Source: Sorex araneus (Eukaryota > Chordata > Mammalia > Eulipotyphla > Soricidae). Taken from it: a stretch of 64,000 bases of DNA. The stretch's first letter is position 1; every line of letters begins with the position of its first letter. The position numbers and the translations under genes are program-made. A model generated the notes under the pieces. It saw only the letters and a list, made by a program, of their open reading frames with translations. It did not search any database and was not told the DNA's origin. Where the stretch lies: the NCBI RefSeq assembly GCF_027595985.1, contig NC_073303.1:28171847-28235846 (forward strand), given 5' to 3'. Of this stretch, positions 47,975 through 59,339 are shown one piece after another.

Positions 47975-48147
47975 TTTTTTTGGTTTTTGGGTCACACCCG
48001 GCGATGCACAGGGGTTACTCCTGGCTCTTCACTCAGGAATTACCCCTGGCGGTGCTCAGGGAACCATATGGGATGCTGGGATTAGAACCCGGGTCGGCCG
48101 CGTGCAAGGCAAACGCCCTACCCGCTGTGCTATCGCTCCAGCCCCAT
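47975..48147 (-). repeat. SINE type A
   Basis: Near-consensus antisense copy, GGGTCACACCCGGCGATGCA to GCTATCGCTCCAGCCCC. Confidence 0.95.
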
Positions 48148-48251
48148 AGATTTTAGGTTTTAGATTTCCTTCTCAGTTTGTTCCTCATGTTGCTTGAAAG
48201 CTCAGGAAAATAACTGCTGAGACCACGGCTCAGGAAGAAGATGGTCCTATG

Positions 48252-48424
48252 GGGCCGGAGCAATAGCACAGCGCGTAGGGCGTTTGCTTTGCACACGGCC
48301 GACCCGGGTTCGATCCCCAGCATCCCATATGGTACCCCAAGCACCGCCAGGAGTAATTCCTGAGTGCAAAGCCAGGAGTAACCCCTGAGCATCTCTGGGT
48401 GTGACCCAAAAATGCGGAAAAAAA
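48252..48424 (+). repeat. SINE type A
   Basis: GGGGCCGGAGCAATAGCACA to GGTGTGACCCAAAAATGC. Part of a close inverted SINE pair with 47975-48147. Confidence 0.95.
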
Positions 48425-48984
48425 GAGATGGTCCTAAAGAGAGCTCTGATTTTGGGGGTCTTTTACCTGAGTACTTTGCTGAGCTCCCGTGGTGGTGAAG
48501 ACATTGTAGGAGAGGGCACAGTTGAGGAAGGAGGGAACTGTAATTAAGAAACAAGGAACTGGGGGTGGGGGAAGTGGTGAGAAAAAAATTGGCATAGAAG
48601 TACATAGGATTCAAGAGTATCAGATCCTCAATATAAAACATCTAAAAATTATGAATGTTCCCCCTTCAGAAAGCCAGGATATAAATTCACTGTCTTTGAT
48701 ATCTGAGCTGTTGCAGAATTCACCAAAGACATAGTTCTCTCTCTCTGATCCTGTAAATATAACCTGAAGATCGCTATGCCTTTTCTCATGATTTACTCAA
48801 AGGTAAGGATGTTTTCATGTAGGGCTGTTTTCTGATTAAAATTTCAGTTTTCTCTGAACAGTCTTTGAAGTTATTTGTTTTGCCTCTAAATTATTGGAGT
48901 AGATAGTTTCACAAATTATGTATGTTTTTACACACACACACAGTCTATCCTCTTATATATATGGACAACATTTTTCATCTCAGA
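48425..48984. other. Intergenic, nothing recognised
   Basis: No gene or repeat beyond a short CACACA run near 48930. Confidence 0.5.
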
Positions 48985-49138
48985 TTTTTTTTCTTTGGCT
49001 TTTTGGGTCACACCTGGTGTGCACAGGGGTTACTCCTGGCTCATGCACTCAGGAATTAACTCCTGGCGGTGCTCAGGGTACCATATGGATGCTGGGAATT
49101 GAACATTGCCCTACCTTCTGTGCTATCACTCCAACCCC
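48985..49138 (-). repeat. SINE type A, with internal deletion
   Basis: TTTTTGGGTCACACCTGGTG to TGCTATCACTCCAACCCC; the B-box region is shortened. Confidence 0.9.
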
Positions 49139-49976
49139 TCACCTCAAATTTACATGCTTCTTATGGAAATGAACACAGGTGGTGGAAATAGAAGAACACA
49201 GCTGAATACATTTAGACAGGTTACTATCACAAGGTCCTCATTTAATTTCGATTGCCTCATATGTCACCTCCCAGAATGACAACCAACTGGGAGCTCTTTG
49301 GCACTATTGCAGCAATAGTGGGAAGATGCCATCTTTGACAACATTGATGAGGAATACGATCGACTGGTTCAGCACCTCCATGTCTGTGCGAAGAATGCCG
49401 AGAGTGAGAAAGCCACAAACAGGCGCTTGTCTTCGGAAACTCTCGAGCTCATTTGTCAACGTGGTTTGGCACGAGCCTCAGCCAACCACAAACTAATGTC
49501 CAAGCTCACAAAGCTGTGCAGAGATGCGATAAAGGAAGACCTCAAAGAGAGAAGAGCAGCAGTGTTGGCCAGTGCAGCAGAAGCCGGAAAAAGTATTCGC
49601 AACGCTCGCCTGTCTTTCGCCAACTAGAAGACCAAGATGGCTGCCCTCCAACGTCCCGATGGATCTATCACATCTTCGAGAAAGGCAATGGAGAAAATTA
49701 TTCACGACTTCTACTTGGATCTCTTTGACAGCCATGTCCACCTGCCCACATACCAAATTTCGCAGGATGGATATGTCGTTCCCAACTGAAATCTGACACA
49801 CCATTTCACTGGTAAAGACGACAACAGCACCTGGTTTGGACAAGGTCAGACCCGAACACCCGAAGAATCTGCCACCAGTACTCATCAATACACTGGCCCG
49901 ACTCTTCACACGCTACCTGTGTGAATGCAAGTTTCCGTCCCAGTGGAAAACCAGTAGGACCATTCTGTTGTACAAG

Positions 49977-50335
49977 TGTAGGGAGCCATTTTACCTTACT
50001 GATCTTATCCTGTCACTATTTGTTTATCACTTGCTAACCCCATGCCACACCTAGCAAAGGTCGCCACTCCTAATCTTACTGATTTTATCCTATCAGCATA
50101 TGTTTATCACTAGCCAACGCCCATGCCACACCCTGCATTTCTATTAGGGGTCCCGGCATGCATATTATACCACCTCCTCCCGGCAGGGAGGTATAAATAC
50201 TGTAACTGCCATAGAATAAATGCCTTTTCTCCCTCCTCTGGGCTCTGTGTCTATTCATTCGGCCGCGTACCCTTCTTAGCCCCACGAAGGGTTCTCCCTG
50301 CTGAACAGAACGAGACCTCCACATCGACCTCCACA
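49977..50335 (+). other. Solo LTR, 359 bp, in the RTE element
   Basis: TG...CA element (TGTAGGGAGCC to CCTCCACA) flanked by the 6-bp TSD TACAAG (49971-49976 and 50336-50341). It interrupts the RTE peptide LLYKKGD. It has a TATA box (GGTATAAATACTG, about 50189) and AATAAA (about 50214). A 6-bp TSD fits class II ERVs. Confidence 0.92.
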
Positions 50336-51559
50336 TACAAGAAGGGAGACATCCACGACATCGGCAACTATCGCCCAATCTGCCTGTTGTCTGTCATCTA
50401 CAAGTTGTTCACTCGAGTCATCCTGAATAGAATAGGCAGAACACTAGATGAAGGACAACCATGTGAGCAAGCCAGGTTCCAAAGAGGATTCAGCACGATA
50501 GACCATATGCACACGGTGACCAAACTCATTGAAGTTTCGTGAGAGTTCAAGATGCTGCTCTGTCTAACATTCATCGACTTAAAGAAGGCCTTCAATTCTG
50601 TTGAGACTGAAGCGGTCATTGAAGCCCTAACCAAACAGGGCATTCAAATTCAGTATATCAAAATCCTCCACAAGCGGTATTGTGGATTCACCACCAGGAT
50701 CTCACCATTCTACAAGGAAGTGATCATTGATGTAAAGAGAGGGGTGTGGCAAGGTGATACCATTTCACCGAAACTTTTCAGTGCTGCCCTTGAGAACATC
50801 ATGCGGACGACTGGAATGGGAAGAAATGGTAGTGAAGATAGATGGTTGGCAATTACACCACCTCCGCTTCGCTGATGACATCGTTCTCATAATGCCAAAC
50901 ATTAGTCAAGCGGCACAAATGTTGGCTGACTTTGACCACGAGTGTGGAAAGGTCGGATTGCAGCTGAATCTCAACAAGAGGATGTTCATGAAAAACGAAC
51001 TGATCCCTGAAGCTCCATTTGCTCTCAATAGAACGAACATCTCTGAATGCAGCAGCTATGTACCTGGGTCGAGAAATCAACATGAGGAATGACTTGGTGC
51101 CAGAACTGCTCAGGAGGAAGAGAGCAGCGTGGAATGCATTCAAGAGCGTCGAAGAGGTGGCTAAGAGAACGAAGAACCTCCGACTCCGGGCACATCTTTT
51201 CGATTCCACCATTCTTCCTGCACTAACATATGCCTCAGAGTCCTGGGCCCTACACAAGCAGGATGAGAATGCTATTAGGGTATCCCAAAGAGGAATCGAA
51301 AGAGCTATGGTGGGAATATCATGTCTCACTCAAGTGAGAGAAGGAATCCGGAGTTCTGACCTCCATCGACGTTCAAAAATCAGGGATGCTGTCTCATTTG
51401 CCAAGGCATCAAAAATCAGATGGGCCGGACATGAAATGCGATTCAGAGACGACCGCTGGACTAGAGCTGTTACCGACTGGATTCACGACTGGATTCACAC
51501 AGGACGTCAGAAGACCTCGTGGCCGCCCACCAACTAGATGGTCAGATTTCTTCATCAAA

Positions 51560-51895
51560 TGTGGAGAGCCTCCACAGGACCACGTCTCACAGATGGCGCC
51601 TGTTTCCTGTTATTGCACCGTGCCTCATAAACAACAACTGGTTCCTGTTATTGCACCATGCTTCGTAAACAACTCCTAATAAGGAAACAGGATGTCCTGC
51701 CATGCCCACGGGGTGTAACTAGCCTATCAGCTGGAGACGCTTGGGCATAAACAGCAGCGAGAGGGTGAAAAGTGGGGAAGCCACCTAGCTAGAGGTTCCT
51801 CTTCTTCCCCATGCATGGGAAGGTTCCTGAATAAATCACAGTAAGAAGAATCTGCGGGTTGCATGTTTCTTTGCTGGTCGAAGCGGCGCGCAACA
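51560..51895 (+). other. Second solo LTR, 336 bp, in the RTE element
   Basis: TGTGGAGAGCC to GCGCAACA, flanked by ATCAAA (51554-51559 and 51896-51901). It interrupts the RTE C-terminus between SDFFIK and SLNEGFEAL. GAATAAATC at about 51828 is the likely polyadenylation signal. It differs in sequence from the first solo LTR, but both have TG..CA ends and 6-bp TSDs. Confidence 0.92.
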
Positions 51896-52199
51896 ATCAA
51901 ATCTCTGAATGAAGGATTTGAGGCTCTTTCTGTTCCTGGAATGAGCAGGTATCATTGGGCTGAACTAGCTTGCAACATGGACAAATGAAGATGTTACTGG
52001 CGCCCGCTTGAGAAAAATCGAGATCAACAGGACTACAAGTGATACATATGTCACCTCAAAAATCACATTAAGTTGGCATATAGATTTTATAAATAAAAGA
52101 TATATAATGTAAATTATTTTTAAACTTTGACTATTTAAGATGTAGCCTCTCGTTTTTCTTTTAATAAAGAATTGTCTCTTATTTAAAAATTGAAAGGTT

Positions 52200-52388
52200 T
52201 GGGGCTGGAGCAATAGCACAGAGATTGGGGTGTTTGCCTTTCACATGGTCGACCCAGGTTCAATTCCAGCATCACATATGGTCCCCTGAGCACAGCCAGG
52301 AGTAATTCCTGAGTTCAGAGCCAGGAGTAACCCCTGTGCATCTTCAGGCGTGACCCAAAAAGCAAAAAAAAAAAAAAAAAAAAAAAAA
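52200..52388 (+). repeat. SINE type A
   Basis: GGGGCTGGAGCAATAGCACA, GTTCAATTCCAGCATCAC, GTGACCCAAAAAGC and a long pure A tail. Confidence 0.95.
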
Positions 52389-52829
52389 TAGAGCTTTATG
52401 ATGAAAATGTTGGTGAATTAAATTATAATTTTCTCAGATTGTCAGTTCAAATCACTGTTCCTAACCCTATCTTAAAAAGTCCTGTGAGAATGGGCAGGCA
52501 CAGATTTTTTACTTAATCTCTTAGATATCTCAACCTTTGTAACTCCACCTCTCTCCATCCTCTCCACATATTCCTTCATTCTCCTTTCTTCAGGATCCAT
52601 CCCTGGATCTTTTCCATGTTGTCATATAGACATGAATGTTGGTTTGTAAAATCCAAAGTAGAAAAGTCAAGCAGTTCAAAGGAGAAAATGAATTGGAAGC
52701 TGCTGTAACTTTATGAGCCATGGCTGCTTTCTGATTTTTTTTTTTTTTACTAGAAGCTTTATCTGTTTTACCAGAGAATTTCCGAATTTCCTTCTTCTAC
52801 AACATACCAGAGTACCTTGTCAGGCTCTA
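52389..52829. other. Intergenic, nothing recognised
   Basis: AT-rich DNA without a gene or repeat I can name. Confidence 0.5.
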
Positions 52830-53650
52830 CTGTAAAAAACTAAGGCTCGCCAAGGGGTGAGTGCACTCGCAGGCTCTCCCGGCGGCTCTGTCTCACCACC
52901 CGAGTTCGGTGCCCTGGAACCGCAGTGTGTGGACTGGATCGGGATGGCCAGTGGTCAAGGAAAGGCGAAGGAAGAACGAGGACCAAGCTAGTTGCTGATT
53001 AGTTACCGTTTATTCAATCTTCCATCTTTCTCATCTCCGGCACTCCTTGCTCCGGCCTCTCTCTGGATCAACTCCTGCTTCTTCCTGGCTTCTCTCTCTC
53101 CTCCTACTTGTCTCTCCCACCTTGCCCTCTAGGCTACAACCAGCCAGGTAGCAAAATCAACATAAGAAAGCCCTTCCTGAGGGCAGGGCACTCCAAAGCC
53201 CTTCCTTTCTCTTAAGGTTTTTTTCTTTTCCTTAGTCCAGGAACTTATTAACATCTTAATACTAGTTATTTTTGTATGGACATAGCAAGGGATACATTGA
53301 GGCTTGCAAGGCAGCTCTCCTGGCAACATCTTGCCACAGGCTCAGACCACAGCACTCAGGCCAGATTAATCATTCCTCACCCTAGCAGGGTCCAAATCTA
53401 GTATCACTGTTTGGATCATGACAGCATTTGTCCATGATCAAGCTCTTAACTTATAGTTAAGCATTAGGCACTTTGGCCAGGCCCATCTCGATGCCAGGGT
53501 AGCACACAACTCAACGCTTGCCCTGGGTCCTTCTTGTCCCACTTCGGGACCGTGCTTTGGGGGTGCTAGGAAGTAAGGGCAGCTGAGGCTTAGGTCAAGA
53601 GAACAGATGCCCTGGAGAAAAATATCATGTAGAGTCAAATGACTCCCAGG
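52830..53650 (-). other. LTR-like sequence, antisense (tentative)
   Basis: On the minus strand there is AATAAACGGTAACTAATC (AATAAA at about 53008-53013 on +), a GC-rich U5-like stretch and an end at plus-strand TGTAAAAAACTAAGGCTCG (52830). The left boundary looks like an LTR end. The other boundary and a TSD were not found. Confidence 0.5.
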
Positions 53651-54501
53651 TTACAAAAGCATAACATTTGTTAAGTCTTCCTGTGTCCATACAAAAAGGA
53701 CTTGCTCTGAATAAACTATGCAAAGGACTCAAGGAGAAGAGAAAAACATTATTTACAAGTCAACAGAACACTAAGAAAGAAGCTACAAATAAAGAGAAAT
53801 AGGAGCACTGTAACGGGAGTAACCCAATAAACCTAAACTACTGAGGCTATGTTATCCTATACTCTACTTGTTAGGAACAGTGGGCATGATGGTTAGAGAG
53901 CCCCACCAAAAAAGTTTTAATTTTCTTCTAATATTAGAAGAAACTTCAACTTTTAATGGATATTTTATTTTTAAACCATACTGAATTAGGTTTATCTTTG
54001 TGTATATCTGGTCATAAAATAGACTTTTAACATATTTCTGGAGAAAAGCTACCACAAAAGACAGCGCTAAAGTCCCCAAACCAATGCAGCTCTAATCTTT
54101 GCTGATCCTGACCTTTGAACTGTTTTGCCACCTCTTTGGATGTCAGTCTTCCCTGTTTTATAGATTCAAAGAAAAAGATATGCTGTCTTGGATTACAAAA
54201 CTGAGAACAGAGCAGGGCATGGGATATGAAGATCACGCTAGAGATGACACAGAGACAATAATGGAGTGTCCTGGGCACGTAGGTAGCGGTGGGGGTGCCA
54301 TAATGTGACATGATATTACCTTATATCAATACCACAAACTTTAACACTACTGTGACCATGTTACTTAACACATACAAGACATGAAGACTTCTCCTTATAG
54401 GACGCTGAGATTAGTGATGGAACAGGTGGCACAAGAATGCAGAAGGACTGCAGCTGAACAGTACAGAGGACCTAGCAGAAGCCATAAAAATGAAGTGGTT
54501 C
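53651..54501. other. Intergenic, nothing recognised
   Basis: No gene. Short frames here show no family motif. Confidence 0.45.
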
Positions 54502-54660
54502 AAGAGCTGGAGCAATATTATAGCAGGTAGGGCACTTGCCATATCATGTGACTGACGTGAGTTTAATCACCGGCACTTACATGGTTTCCCAAGCTCTGCC
54601 AGGAGTGATCCCTGAACACTGAGCAAGTCCTGAGCACCACAGAGGTTGACCTTAAAAGAA
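54502..54660 (+). repeat. SINE type A, degenerate
   Basis: AGAGCTGGAGCAATATTATAG, GTTTAATCACCGGCAC, GCCAGGAGTGATCCCTGAAC and an A-rich end. Confidence 0.8.
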
Positions 54661-54892
54661 AAATAAAATTAAAAAAATGTTTCTAATTGGTCTAGCATGT
54701 AATGTTCTTCAAAAATAGCCCCCTCCCAAAAATCATGTGAAAAGAAAAATTGCATATATTCATGTTAGATAAAGGGTGTCAAGAAAATTCATGGAAAAGA
54801 TGAGCTTTTAAATAATCAAAGGAGGGGGCTTGCTGTGCAGGGGAGGAGCCAGATGAGAACTAGATAACTTGGAGAGCATTAAGATAGAAGTA

Positions 54893-55150
54893 TTGCCCTG
54901 TAGCACTGTACCACTATAGTCTCGTTGTTCATCGATTTGCTTGAGCGGGCATTAGCAACATCTCCATTGTGAGACCTGTTACTGTTTTTGGCATATCGAA
55001 TGCTCCATGGGTAGCTTGCCAGGCTCTGTCGTGAGGGCAGGGTACTCCCAGTAGCTTGTCGGGCTCTCCGAGAGAGACAGAGGAATCGAACCTGGGTCGG
55101 CTGCATGCAAGGCAAACGCCCTGTTCGCTGTGCTATCGCTCCAGTCCAAG
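54893..55150 (-). repeat. SINE type B, full length
   Basis: Antisense: the tail at left (TCTCGTTGTTCATCGATTTG, GAGCGGGCATTAGCAACATC), the middle GGTAGCTTGCCAGGCTCTG, the head at right (GTGCTATCGCTCCAGTCC). Confidence 0.9.
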
Positions 55151-55384
55151 ATAGAAGCATTAGAGGACACTGCATGGACCAAAACATGTTTAATGAATAA
55201 AATTAGCTAAAATGTTTCTAAGTAGAACTTCAAGAATGTATTAGCTATGTCTGGGAAATCCTAAAAGATAGTACAATAAAACAGCCCCCTTGAAAAAAAT
55301 CAAGGAATATGAAAGCATGATAAAATTTGATTGGTAGCTGAGGTATTTGGGTTTTGTTTGTTGTTGACAAATAATTGACAAAAA

Positions 55385-56340
55385 TTTATGCTTTAAGCAT
55401 GGAGTGTACCCACCAGCAATCTGTACTCACCACCCGACTGCCAATATCCCTCTACTAGAATCTCTAGGTCTCTTGGTTCTTCTCTTTCCTTTATTCCCCC
55501 TTCTCTGGCTTCCACTCGGCAGAATCATGCTATTTAGTAGAATGTCAGGATTTACTTTCATTTTTCATTGCCTATTATCTTGTTTGTTTCTTCCTACCCC
55601 ACATATAAATGAGATCATCTACTGTCTGTCGTTGTCCTTTTGCACTTCATTCACTTCACTGACATGACACACTCCAGTTCCATATCAAATTCTAGAAAAC
55701 TGCAAGATTTTATCTTCTCTTATAGCTGAAAAATATCGCATGTGTCTATGTATTATAATTTCTTTATCCACTAAGACATTTGAGTTCTTTATAGCTCTTT
55801 CAGTGAACAACAGGTATGTAGATATATTCTTGAATTTGTGATTTTGTATCCTTGGGATATAGGCAAGAAGTGGAATTGTGGGATTCTATATTATCTCTAT
55901 TTTTTTCTTTTCTTTTTGGGTCATACCCAGAGCTGCACAGGGGTTACTCCTGGCTCTGCACTCAGAAATTATCCTGGCGGTGCTCAGGGGAACCATATGG
56001 GATGCTTGGAATCAAACCCGGGTTGGCCGCCATCAAGGCAAACAAACGCCCTACCCACTGTGCTATTGCTCTGGCTCCTCTATTTTATTCTTTGAGAAGT
56101 CTTTGTACTGTTTCTGGAGAGGATGAACCAATTTACAATCCTACCACCAGTTCCTCCTGTTTCTTTAACTCTGTATCCCTTTGAGCACCAAAAACCAAAA
56201 AGCAAGTTGTTTCTTGCTTTTTTGGAGATAGGCTATTTTCACTGATATGAGGTGAGGTGAGCTCATTGTTGTTTCCATCTACTTCTCCCTGATAACCCGT
56301 GGTGATGGACACTTTCTCATATACTTATTGGCAATCAGCC
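55385..56340 (-). mobile_element. Old L1 fragment with SINE type A inside
   Basis: Antisense decayed L1-type sequence (CATATAAATGAGATCATCTAC, GGGATATAGGCAAGAAGTGG, CCAATTTACAATCCTACCACC). A SINE A at 55908-56080 (GGGTCATACCCAGAGCTGCA to GCTATTGCTCTGGCTCC) interrupts it. Confidence 0.7.
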
Positions 56341-57418
56341 TGTCTTCTTTGAGAAGTATTTATTCTACCTGAGGCATTTCGACTATACACCTACTGACAG
56401 TCCCATCACAGAACTCACAGAGTGTACTACACCCAATTCCTTCACTATTTATTAAGTTTCTCACGATATATGGACTTGTGTTTGGCTCTTTTCCTCCCAA
56501 ATGTCTGACATCCTACTAATATTCAGTAAGTGAGGAAAGAAAAGAGGAAATTGTAAAAGGCTTATATTATATATATCTTGAACAAAATTGTCCAATTATA
56601 TGTACTGGATTAAATCATACTACACTGGTTTTGATTCTACTTTGGTACCCTCAGATAAGTTCATTGTCACTTATCTGTGCATTAAGTGACAAACATTCAC
56701 TTGATTGCTCAATGGATATAAGAGATTAATCATGAGTAGAAGAAAACCAGTAACCTCCTCCATGAAAAGAGAGAGAGGAAGAGGTAGAGAAAGTGGTGGG
56801 GAATGACAGAATACTCAAAAACTAAGGATTTCATTTGTTTAATTTCAGAGGGAATCAGTTGTCCTCCTCGAAGATTAATTTTTACTAGAGATCTTAGAGA
56901 CAATATTTATTTTACATAATTTTGTAATACTAGCACCATTCTTTTATAAATATTCTCATACCATATAACATGCAGAATAAGCTGTTTTAAAGTAATAATA
57001 TCTTATATATGCTTCCTTAGAAAAATAAGAAAAAATTATCAGGGAATTCTTGGGTAAAAAATAAATGTATTTTTATAAGTTAGTTATGACAGGAGAGGAA
57101 TAATAATAAATATGTCATTAACTCATTAAAAGTAAGAGACAAAACTGTGAGGCAGAATAATTAAATTAGGGTTTCTGGTAAAGGAAGCTAAAACCACTTG
57201 GCGAGGCCTGTGAAATTCTGCCATCCTAGAACACTAACAGGGAAAGACAGACCGGATTCTAGCTGGGGAGGAAGTAGGGGCTGGGGATTTCACCTACAGA
57301 CTGTGCCAAAGTTGAATCCCACAACGTATGAAGTCAATTTCTTCTGCTCCTTGATTTAATAAGGCTCTTTACTTTCCCTTTGTTTTTGACCTTCCTGTTC
57401 CTCACACATACTCATCAG
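56341..57418. other. Flank of the DQA pseudogene; no exon 1 seen
   Basis: AT-rich. I looked for a class II alpha leader exon and X-Y boxes and found none I could support. Confidence 0.45.
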
Positions 57419-58130
57419 CTGACTGTGTTGCCTCCTAACATACAAATGTCTACCTGTTTTTATGGTTCATTTATCCAGTACACTCATAACTTTAACGGAG
57501 ATGAGGACTTCAACATGGATCTGGAGCTGGAGAAAACAATCTGGCAGCTGCCTATGGTTAGCCAGCTTAGAAGTTTTGATCCACAATGCACATGAGCAAC
57601 ATGGTTATAGCAAAACTTAACTTGGATGTTCTGATTAAACTCTCCAGTGTTACTGTTGATACCAACAGGAGATGTTCAACTCTTTTCGCTGAATTTATTC
57701 CTTCATACAAGATTTTGCTCTCTCCTTCCTAGGAATATAAATTCCAAGATTTTCTTAGTAATTTCTGAATTTTGTTTCACTCATCTCACAAATCATATCT
57801 TTTTATGTAACTCTACTCCCACATAATAATCCTTGAATCGTTCAAAGTCATAGACCTTCTACCTTAATGAGCACATCTAGAGAGATAGAAGCTCAGGACT
57901 AAAGTATGGAAATAGGGAAATAGGAGCTCTTCCATATTAGCTGGAAAAATGTAGGTGGGAGGACTTCTCCTTGATAGAATATGGAGCATCAGGGAAGATT
58001 TGTTCACAATTCATTCCAAAGATATTTTCTTACTGCAGACTTTTCTGAGGCGACTGTGCTCCCCAAGTCTCAGGTGATGCTGGGTGAGGTCAACACCTTC
58101 ATCTGTCTGTGGACAATATCTTCCTTCTCA
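57419..58130 (+). pseudogene. MHC class II DQA pseudogene (exons 2 and part of 3)
   Basis: 57419-57668 corresponds to DQ alpha exon 2 (alpha-1 domain). After an intact acceptor it keeps QYTHNFNGDEDF, LEKTIWQLPMVSQLRSFDPQ and NMVIAKLNLDVLIKLSS in different frames. At least two frameshifts (codons 5-8 and after FDPQ) break it, and the donor is lost (GGAGATG where human has GGTATG). 58039-58128 corresponds to the start of exon 3 (EATVLPKSQVMLGEVNTFICL, then DNIF after a small deletion). The rest of exon 3, exon 1 and exon 4 are not recognisable. Pattern and spacing are DQA-like rather than DRA or DPA. It is on +, like both DQB copies. Confidence 0.88.
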
Positions 58131-58384
58131 TCTAGGCCTAACTAAGACCATGGTCTTTTATGCTTCAGGTTTATTTAATCACATTTACAAGATTGAGTTT
58201 CATGCCTAATAACACAAAGCAATCAAAATATTCTGATATCTCAGTGGAAGTTAACAGCTCTGCCTCCCTTGTGTTTCTACCATTGACTACTGCTAGCTAC
58301 TCCCTTACTTCAGGGACAAATGAAAGTCATATCTAGCTCTGCACTTAATCTAGATTTGTTGAAACAGATATAAAGAAATAAGAA
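58131..58384. other. DQA pseudogene 3' remainder, unreadable
   Basis: ATCACATTTACAAGATTGAG near 58190 may be a relic of the exon 3 HSFFKI region, but the match is weak. Confidence 0.3.
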
Positions 58385-59060
58385 ATAGAGGCTGAAGAAT
58401 AGAGTACAACAGGTAGGATGCTTGCCCTGTCTGCGATTGAGTTAGTCAGGAGTTAGTCCTGAGCACTACTGCGTGTGGCCCTGAAATAAAACAGCCCCCA
58501 TGAAAGTCCAAGGAATAAATCAGTACTCATTTTAATATATGTTTGAAGGGTTATAATAGGGAGGGCTCCAAATGTGAATCAGTAATTGGGCACGTGCCTT
58601 GCCTGTGTAAGACCCTGGGCTTGATAGTTGGCACCATCAACATAGCTGGGTATAATCTCAGAGCAGCACCCGATCTGATCCATGACTTAGCACTGTAATA
58701 ACAGCAGCAACAACGAAGTTACTATGGAGAAAGGAATTTTGAAACTTGAAAGTACCAAACCAAATTTCAAAGTTTGTTTCAAAAAATTTTAATTTGTGAA
58801 TTGTTAAAAGTGATAAGAAAAAATTTCTTCTCCTTTTATCACCATTAATGAGACAAGAATTCTCCAGGCAGGAGCTGAAATGTTAGTACAGCTGGTAGGG
58901 CATTTGCCTTACAAGTAGATGACTCAGGTTTGATGCCCTGCATCCCATTTGGTCCCCTGAGCATCTCTAGGAGAAATTTCTGAGTGCAGAGTCAGGAGTA
59001 ACCCCTGAGCATTTCCAGTTGTTATCCCAAAAGCCCAAAACAAAAAACCAAATAAACAAA
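58385..59060 (+). repeat. Three SINE type A copies, decayed
   Basis: Pieces at 58385-58490 (GAGTTAGTCCTGAGCACTAC), 58560-58710 (GCCTTGCCTGTGTAAGACC, GGCTTGATAGTTGGCACC) and 58868-59060 (GGAGCTGAAATGTTAGTAC to GTTATCCCAAAAGCCCAAAA). They differ in age. Confidence 0.65.
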
Positions 59061-59339
59061 CAAAAACAATTCTCTAGGCAGAGTCCCAGACCCATTCCTG
59101 AGTAACTGAAGTATTGAGGTATTGAGGTCCTATTTATTACTCAGGATCCCTTTTTCCCCTCAGGTCAGGATTCCCTGCAAAGAAGAAGGGGAAAGCTGTG
59201 AGCCACTGCAGCTTGGCTCTGCCCAACCACAGTTCCAAGAAACTGAGGCATTAGGGCATTGGATTTGTGTGGCCTTCAGGATTGCCATTTTCCTTCCCAG
59301 GTCAGGACCCCTTGTGAAATGTGTGGCCACTTTCTCATA

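Larger units (their letters stand above)
49290..52045 (+). mobile_element. RTE-clade non-LTR retrotransposon, 5'-truncated, split by two solo LTRs
   Basis: The linker after the endonuclease opens the element (IDEEYDRLVQHLHVCA, ANHKLMSKLTKLCRDAIKED). RT blocks follow (KKGDIHDIGNYRPICLLS, LTFIDLKKAFNSVE, VWQGDTISPKLFSAAL, catalytic FADDIVLI at about 50867-50890). The C-terminal GHEMRFRDDRWTRAVTDWI and RWSDFF motifs come next, then the tail and 3' end to about 52045. These C-terminal motifs are RTE-type, not L1. I recall close relatives in nematodes and a report of such an element (RTE1_Sar) in the common shrew. The endonuclease is missing and there are several stops, for example TGA after KLIEVS (50540), so it is dead. 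Its 3' end resembles the type B SINE tail. Confidence 0.9.

Noticed and set aside
57380..57595. Open frame starting MFLTFLFLTH as a small secreted protein
   Set aside because: It is intron sequence running into one frame of the DQA exon 2 relic.
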